A stretch of DNA of 64,000 bases from Acidimicrobiales bacterium. GTDB taxonomy: Bacteria > Actinomycetota > Acidimicrobiia > Acidimicrobiales > SZUA-35. Under the pieces are notes generated by a model, which worked only from the letters and a program-made list of their open reading frames with translations, had not been told where the DNA came from and ran no database searches. A program made the position numbers and the translations under genes. Numbering within the stretch: the first letter of the stretch is position 1; every line of letters begins with the position of its first letter. This document shows, in pieces, positions 58,697-64,000 of this stretch. The DNA lies in the NCBI GenBank assembly GCA_013003535.1, contig JABDIY010000092.1, positions 22,198 to 86,197 on the forward strand. Reading direction: 5' to 3'.

Positions 58697-59736
58697 AAGT
58701 ACGAGGCCCGATGCCTGACATCCCAGAGATTCCGTCGGAGATTTCTGAGTTGGGTGCCCGTGTCTCGGCTGTCCTCGCTCAGGTCGAGTCGGCCGAGTCC
58801 TCCGATGAACTCACTGCGATTCTGAGCGCCGCGACCGGCAAGACGGGCCCAATAACGGTGGCTCGCAAGGCCATGAGTCAGGTCGATCCCACCCACCGCA
58901 AATCGGTTGGGATGCGGGTCCAGGATGCGAAGACAACGATCGAGACGGCAGTCGAAGCACGCCGAGTCGGGCTAGGAGCGGCGGAACGAACCGCTCGAGT
59001 GCAGGCGGAGCGAATGGATCTCACCGAGGTGGTGGGTACCCCAACGGCTGGCCACATCCACCCGCTCACCCAAGCATGGGAAGACCTCGAGGATGCCTTC
59101 ATCGGAATGGGCTTCACCGTTGCCGAGGGACCCCACGTCGAGACCGACTGGTACAACTTCGATGCCCTCAACATTCCCAAAGGTCACCCCGCTCGCGACG
59201 GCTTTGATTCGCTCTATGTGAACAACGGGGAAGAGGGCAGCACCGTCCTACGCACCCACACTTCACCGGTGCAGATCCGGACGATGCAGGCCCAGGAGCC
59301 ACCGATCTACATCATTGCGCCTGGTCGGGTATTTCGGCGAGACACAGCCGATGCCACCCACCTTCCGGTTTTCCACCAAATCGAAGGGCTGGTGATCGAC
59401 AAAGGGATTGGGCTGGCGCACCTCGCCGGGACCATCGAGAAGTTTACGCAGGCATTCTTCGGGGAGGAATTCCATTCCCGACTCCGACCCAACTATTTCC
59501 CTTTCACTGAGCCCTCGGCGGAATTCGACATCCAACGGCCCGACGGCTCATGGCTCGAACTCGGAGGGAGCGGCGTGGTGCATCCAAATGTTCTCCGAGC
59601 GGGTGGAATCGATCCGGAGGAGTGGAGCGGTTTCGCTTTCGGATTCGGAATCGATCGCTTCCTCCAGATCAAGCACGGTGTCACTGACCTCCGAGAGGCC
59701 TTCACCAACGACATCCGATTCCTAGAGCAGTTCTGA
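58693..59736 (+). CDS. pheS: Phenylalanyl-tRNA synthetase alpha subunit
   Basis: HTSPVQIRTMQ, FHQIEGLVID, PNYFPFTEPSAEFD; start 58693 or 58711. Confidence 0.96.
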   Translation: MKVRGPMPDIPEIPSEISELGARVSAVLAQVESAESSDELTAILSAATGKTGPITVARKAMSQVDPTHRKSVGMRVQDAKTTIETAVEARRVGLGAAERTARVQAERMDLTEVVGTPTAGHIHPLTQAWEDLEDAFIGMGFTVAEGPHVETDWYNFDALNIPKGHPARDGFDSLYVNNGEEGSTVLRTHTSPVQIRTMQAQEPPIYIIAPGRVFRRDTADATHLPVFHQIEGLVIDKGIGLAHLAGTIEKFTQAFFGEEFHSRLRPNYFPFTEPSAEFDIQRPDGSWLELGGSGVVHPNVLRAGGIDPEEWSGFAFGFGIDRFLQIKHGVTDLREAFTNDIRFLEQF

Positions 59737-59751
59737 GGCGGGAGACTTTTT

Positions 59752-62145
59752 ATGCGAGCAGTTCTTTCATGGATGCGAGAGTTCGCCCCCATCGCTGGCG
59801 AACCAGAACAGATAGCTGATCAGCTGACGAGCCTCGGGCTCGTGGTAGAGGAGATCCTCACAGTGGGTGCGGATTGGGACGGAATCGTTGTGGCAAGAGT
59901 GCTCGATCTTCGCTCTCACCCTGAGGCCGACAAGATCCAGCTGGTCGATGTGGACATCGGCGACGGTGAAGCCCTTCAGATCTGCTGTGGGGCGTTCAAC
60001 ATGAACGTTGGCGACAAGGTTGCCTTGGCCACCCTTGGCACCACGATGCCAGACGGTTTGGAGATCGCGCGCCGCAAGCTTCGGGGCGAGTGGTCCAACG
60101 GAATGATTTGTTCTTCGTCGGAGCTCAAACTGGAGGCCTCAGACAGTCACGGGATCATGATCCTCGAGACCGACGCAGAACTCGGTACGCCGCTCAGCAA
60201 GGCGCTCGGCGCCGTAACCGACATCGTGTTCGATATCGACGTTGAGGGCAATCGACCGGACGCACTGAGCGTCATCGGCATCACCAGAGATCTTGCCGCC
60301 AAGCAAGGCGTCCCGTTCGTTGTGCCATCTCCGAAGGTTCTTGAGGGCGGAATGCCAGCGGCAGCTGTTTGTTCGGCGGAAATCGTGGATCTCGATCTCT
60401 GTCCTCGGTTCGGCCTCCGAGTTCTGCGAAACGTCGTCAATGGCCCGTCGCCGGTATGGATGCAGAACCGGCTCATCGCGGCCGGCATGCGGCCCATCAG
60501 CACTGTCGTCGACATATCCAACTACGTGATGCTCGAAACCGGTCACCCCAACCACACGTTCGATCTCGACACGATTCCGGGGGGAGCGCTGAGAATTCGT
60601 CGGGCCAAGCCCGGAGAGTCGCTACGAACGCTCGATGGAACTGATCGTAGCCTGGTCGCCCCCGATGGCTCTGGCATCGGTCGGGGACTAGGCGATGGTG
60701 TAATCGCAAATGCATCTGACGAGGCCATTTCTTTGGCGGGCGTCATGGGTGGATTCACCACCGAGATCAGCGACGCCACCACCAACGTTTTGCTTGAAGC
60801 CGCTGTGTGGGACCGCATGAGCATCGCCAACACATCGCGCCGACTCAATCTGCGCAGCGAGGCCTCCACTCGATTCGAGCGTGGTGTCGACCATGCTGGA
60901 TTGGAACGGGCACTTGATCGCTTCTGCGAACTCGCGGCTGAGTTGGCCGACGCAGAAATCGCCCCTGGTCGTGTGTTCGCTGACGCACCACCTGTCGCCC
61001 CCGTCATCGTGACTACTCGCACGTCTATGGTCAACCAGCTGCTGGGGACCGATCTGGACGCCGCGGCCATGGTGGGCTTGTTGAATCCGATTGGCTTCAG
61101 TTGCAGCAACCCCACCCTTTCGGATGGGGCGCGATTTGATGTCACGGTTCCTTCCTGGCGACCTGACAGCACGATCGAGGCGGACATCGCTGAGGAGATT
61201 GGTCGTCACTTCGGCTTTGACAACATTGAGAATCAGGTGCCCGTGTCGATCGAGACCGGCGAGCTCACCCAACTGCAGAGGGGCCGACGGCGAATTCGGC
61301 GGGCCTTCGCTACGGTGGGATGCGCCGAGGCCATGCCCATACCATTTCTCGCTCCCGGGGATCTCGCCGCCGCTGGACTCAGTGGGGATGCACTCACGTT
61401 GGCTAATCCATTGGTCTCGGAAGAGTCGGTTCTGCGGACCTCGCTCCTCCCGGGTCTTCTCAAGGCGGTTGCCTACAACGCCTCGCATCGCCGACCCGAC
61501 GTTCGACTCTTCGAACTGGGTTCGGTCTATCACCCCACCGCTGACGGCGAACTTCCCGATGAGCCAGAGCAGGTCGCCGCCATTCTCGGTCAGACCGATG
61601 CCACCGAAGCGGTTCGGTTGCTCCGAGGAGTGGCGCAATCCCTGGGTCTTGATTTGCGAGTGAAGAATGCCGAACGGGCGGGACTGCACCCCACTCGAGC
61701 GGCCGAAGTGATCTTTCGGGGGAAGACCATCGGCGAGGTTGGGGAGGTAGATCCTGCGGTCGCTGAAGCATTCGAAATCAGTGGGCGCGTAGGCTGGGTC
61801 CAGCTCGACGTCGCCGCTCTCGCCGTCGGGCTCACAGCCGTACCGAAGGCAAAACCCGTCAGTCGATTCCCCAGCAGTGACCTGGATCTTGCGTTTGTAG
61901 TGCCAGGCGAAGTGGAGGCGTCAGCCGTGCACGATTCGCTCATGAAGGCGGGCCGGCCGCTGGTGCAGTCAGTTGAGCTGTTCGATGTGTTTCGGTCTGA
62001 GCAACTTGGAGCCGATCGGCGGTCATTGGCGTTCAGCGTTCGCCTCCAGGCCGATGATCGAACCTTGAGCGATGAAGACGTGCAGTCCACCCGCACCAAA
62101 ATGATCAACGAAGTCACCAAACGTCATAAAGCGGAGTTGCGCTAG
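59752..62145 (+). CDS. pheT: Phenylalanyl-tRNA synthetase beta subunit
   Basis: 797 aa; N-terminal tRNA-binding domain, C-terminal FDX-ACB domain. Confidence 0.97.
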   Translation: MRAVLSWMREFAPIAGEPEQIADQLTSLGLVVEEILTVGADWDGIVVARVLDLRSHPEADKIQLVDVDIGDGEALQICCGAFNMNVGDKVALATLGTTMPDGLEIARRKLRGEWSNGMICSSSELKLEASDSHGIMILETDAELGTPLSKALGAVTDIVFDIDVEGNRPDALSVIGITRDLAAKQGVPFVVPSPKVLEGGMPAAAVCSAEIVDLDLCPRFGLRVLRNVVNGPSPVWMQNRLIAAGMRPISTVVDISNYVMLETGHPNHTFDLDTIPGGALRIRRAKPGESLRTLDGTDRSLVAPDGSGIGRGLGDGVIANASDEAISLAGVMGGFTTEISDATTNVLLEAAVWDRMSIANTSRRLNLRSEASTRFERGVDHAGLERALDRFCELAAELADAEIAPGRVFADAPPVAPVIVTTRTSMVNQLLGTDLDAAAMVGLLNPIGFSCSNPTLSDGARFDVTVPSWRPDSTIEADIAEEIGRHFGFDNIENQVPVSIETGELTQLQRGRRRIRRAFATVGCAEAMPIPFLAPGDLAAAGLSGDALTLANPLVSEESVLRTSLLPGLLKAVAYNASHRRPDVRLFELGSVYHPTADGELPDEPEQVAAILGQTDATEAVRLLRGVAQSLGLDLRVKNAERAGLHPTRAAEVIFRGKTIGEVGEVDPAVAEAFEISGRVGWVQLDVAALAVGLTAVPKAKPVSRFPSSDLDLAFVVPGEVEASAVHDSLMKAGRPLVQSVELFDVFRSEQLGADRRSLAFSVRLQADDRTLSDEDVQSTRTKMINEVTKRHKAELR

Positions 62146-62276
62146 CAACGAAGATTGACGCCGATGGCGTCGCGCCCCGCTCGAATGGCAGAAACAGAAA
62201 AGTCGGTGCTCAGCGGGCAAACCGACAAACCAGGCTCGGGTCAAGCCGATGCCCGAGAGAGTCGTAGAATATAACT

Positions 62277-64000
62277 GTGACTGACACCCAGAACGCTGAT
62301 CTGACCGCTGCCGACGTTGCCTGGCAGCTCGACTCGCTGCTCGAAGGGCAAACGCCAGACGAAATGCTGGATATCGCCGACGAACGGTCTCAACGGATCG
62401 AGGCGCAATTCAAAGGTAAAGTCGCCGATCTGGACGCATCGGGACTGGCCGACATGTTCCGTCAACTCGGCGAGCTCAACGAGCTGATCAGCCGAGCCGG
62501 CCACTACGTCATGCTTCAGTTCAGCGTGGACACGCAGAACCCCGAGCTAGGGGCAGCTATGGCGTCGATGCAAGAACGATCCACGGTGATCGGTACCCGA
62601 CTCATCTTCGTGGACCTCGAGTGGGCTGCGGTTGATGATGAAAGGGCCGCGAAGCTCATTGCCGATCCGGCCGTGACGTTCGTGAAACATCACCTCGAGA
62701 ACATGCGCCGTATGCGCCCGTACCTTCTCTCTGAGGATGCCGAAACAGTGCTCAGCCAGACATCGCCTACCGGTGCGGCTGCCTGGGTCCGACTCTTCGA
62801 TGAACTCACCAGCTCTATCGAGATCGAGTTGGACGGAGAGACGTTGCCCCTCGACGGTGGACTCTCGAAGCTGCAGCACCCAGACCGGGAGGTACGCAAA
62901 GCTGCGGCCGAGGCGGTCTCTGCCGGCCTCCAACCAGGCCTCCGGACCCGAGCCTATGTCTACAACACGCTTTTGCTGGACAAGTCGATCGATGACCGTA
63001 TGCGCGGATTCGACACGTGGATCAGTGCACGAAACATGAGTAACGAGGCATCAGATGAGTCGGTCCAGGCGCTGATCGAAGCTGTCGTTCGTCGCTACGA
63101 CATTCCTCACCGGTGGTATGGATTGAAGGCCAAGGTTCTGGGCTTGGACAAGTTGGCCGACTACGACCGTGGCGCATCGGTGGCGGAATCCGACGAAACC
63201 ATCGGTTGGAGCCGGGCCACCGGGATCGTTACCGACGCCTACGCATCATTCTCCGACGAGCTGGCGGGAGTCGTTGGCCGGTTCATCAACGAGAACTGGA
63301 TCGACGCTCCCACCCGGCCCGGCAAGCGGGGTGGCGCGTTCTGTGCGTACACCGTGCCCAGCCACCACCCCTACGTGATGCTCAATTGGACGGGCCGAAC
63401 CCGGGATGTACTTACCTTGGCCCACGAGTTGGGTCACGGAGTCCACGCCTACCTCGCACGAGAGCAGGGGATCTATCATCAGACCACTCCGCTCACCCTC
63501 GCTGAGACAGCCTCAGTTTTCGGTGAGACCGTCACCAACAACCGGCTTCTGAGCATGATCGATGATCCCGCCGAACGGTTCAGCCTCCTCTCCAGCACAC
63601 TGGAGGACTCGATAGCCACGGTCTTTCGGCAAATCGCCATGAACCGGTTCGAGGATCGCTGTCACACGATCAGGCGAGACGAAGGCGAGCTTTCGGTGGA
63701 ACGCTTCGGCGACGTCTGGACCGAAACCCAAACGGCGGTACTGGGCCCTTCAGTGGAAATCACCGAGGGATACCGTAACTGGTGGAGCTACATCCCGCAC
63801 TTCATGGGGACCCCGGGATATGTGTATGCCTACGCCTACGGTCAACTGTTGGCCCTCAGCGTGTATGCCCGCTACGCCGCAGAGGGCGATGCGTTCGTGC
63901 CCGCCTATCTGGACCTGCTTCGCGCCGGCGGATCCAAGAGTCCCGAGGAATTGGGGAAGATCGTGCAATGTGACCTCAGCGACCCGGGTTTCTGGGACGC
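62277..64000 (+). CDS. pepF: M3 family oligoendopeptidase F (truncated at the window end)
   Basis: Manual translation VTDTQNADLTAADVAWQLDSLLEGQTP...; zinc motif TLAHELGHGVHAYLA. Absent from the ORF track because no stop lies in the window; TAGAAT 6 nt before GTG. Confidence 0.93.
   Translation, partial: MTDTQNADLTAADVAWQLDSLLEGQTPDEMLDIADERSQRIEAQFKGKVADLDASGLADMFRQLGELNELISRAGHYVMLQFSVDTQNPELGAAMASMQERSTVIGTRLIFVDLEWAAVDDERAAKLIADPAVTFVKHHLENMRRMRPYLLSEDAETVLSQTSPTGAAAWVRLFDELTSSIEIELDGETLPLDGGLSKLQHPDREVRKAAAEAVSAGLQPGLRTRAYVYNTLLLDKSIDDRMRGFDTWISARNMSNEASDESVQALIEAVVRRYDIPHRWYGLKAKVLGLDKLADYDRGASVAESDETIGWSRATGIVTDAYASFSDELAGVVGRFINENWIDAPTRPGKRGGAFCAYTVPSHHPYVMLNWTGRTRDVLTLAHELGHGVHAYLAREQGIYHQTTPLTLAETASVFGETVTNNRLLSMIDDPAERFSLLSSTLEDSIATVFRQIAMNRFEDRCHTIRRDEGELSVERFGDVWTETQTAVLGPSVEITEGYRNWWSYIPHFMGTPGYVYAYAYGQLLALSVYARYAAEGDAFVPAYLDLLRAGGSKSPEELGKIVQCDLSDPGFWD

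Noticed and set aside
62157-62171. Hairpin GACGCC-GAT-GGCGTC after pheT as an intrinsic terminator
   Set aside because: Only a 6-bp stem with no T-tract; could be chance in GC-rich sequence.
1-64000. tRNA, rRNA, transposases, integrases, phage or toxin-antitoxin/defence modules
   Set aside because: None recognised by eye. Nearly all sequence is explained by housekeeping genes, although absence of tRNAs was not tested with tRNAscan.

Overview
Contiguous, gene-dense, high-GC bacterial chromosome segment, most likely from a mycothiol-producing actinobacterium (Acidimicrobiia-like; this is an inference from gene content and no search was run). It is mostly core metabolism. In order: ABC transporter; aceE; RNase HI with a SLOG-like C-terminal domain; epimerase; lpdA, E2 and a single-ORF LipB-LipA fusion; MaoC; M24 peptidase; coaA; glgX-glgA-glgC; HIBADH-like dehydrogenase; PLP aminotransferase, DUF983 and mycothione reductase; PAS/degenerate-GGDEF protein; HAD hydrolase; J-domain protein; HelD-like helicase; def-fmt-rsmB; mmsA, class III aminotransferase, DUF1015, serC and serA; mogA-ribD-ribE-ribBA; bestrophin-like protein; ribH-hisE-hisG (opposite strand); CHASE-GGDEF-EAL protein; infC-rpmI-rplT-SpoU-pheS-pheT; and a 3'-truncated oligoendopeptidase F. 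I saw no rRNA, tRNA, CRISPR array, transposase or phage module. The most interesting items are: the LipB-LipA and RNase HI-SLOG fusions; a DUF1015 protein with a DGHHR motif inside a serA/serC operon; a recurrent leaderless-promoter signature (TANNNT 6-8 nt before the start codon), which also marks an unannotated 28-aa membrane micro-protein; a 144-bp tandem repeat of paired hairpin motifs; a terminator/attenuator-like leader upstream of an aminotransferase; a three-hairpin intergenic element; and an infC gene with no ATG/GTG/TTG at its expected start.
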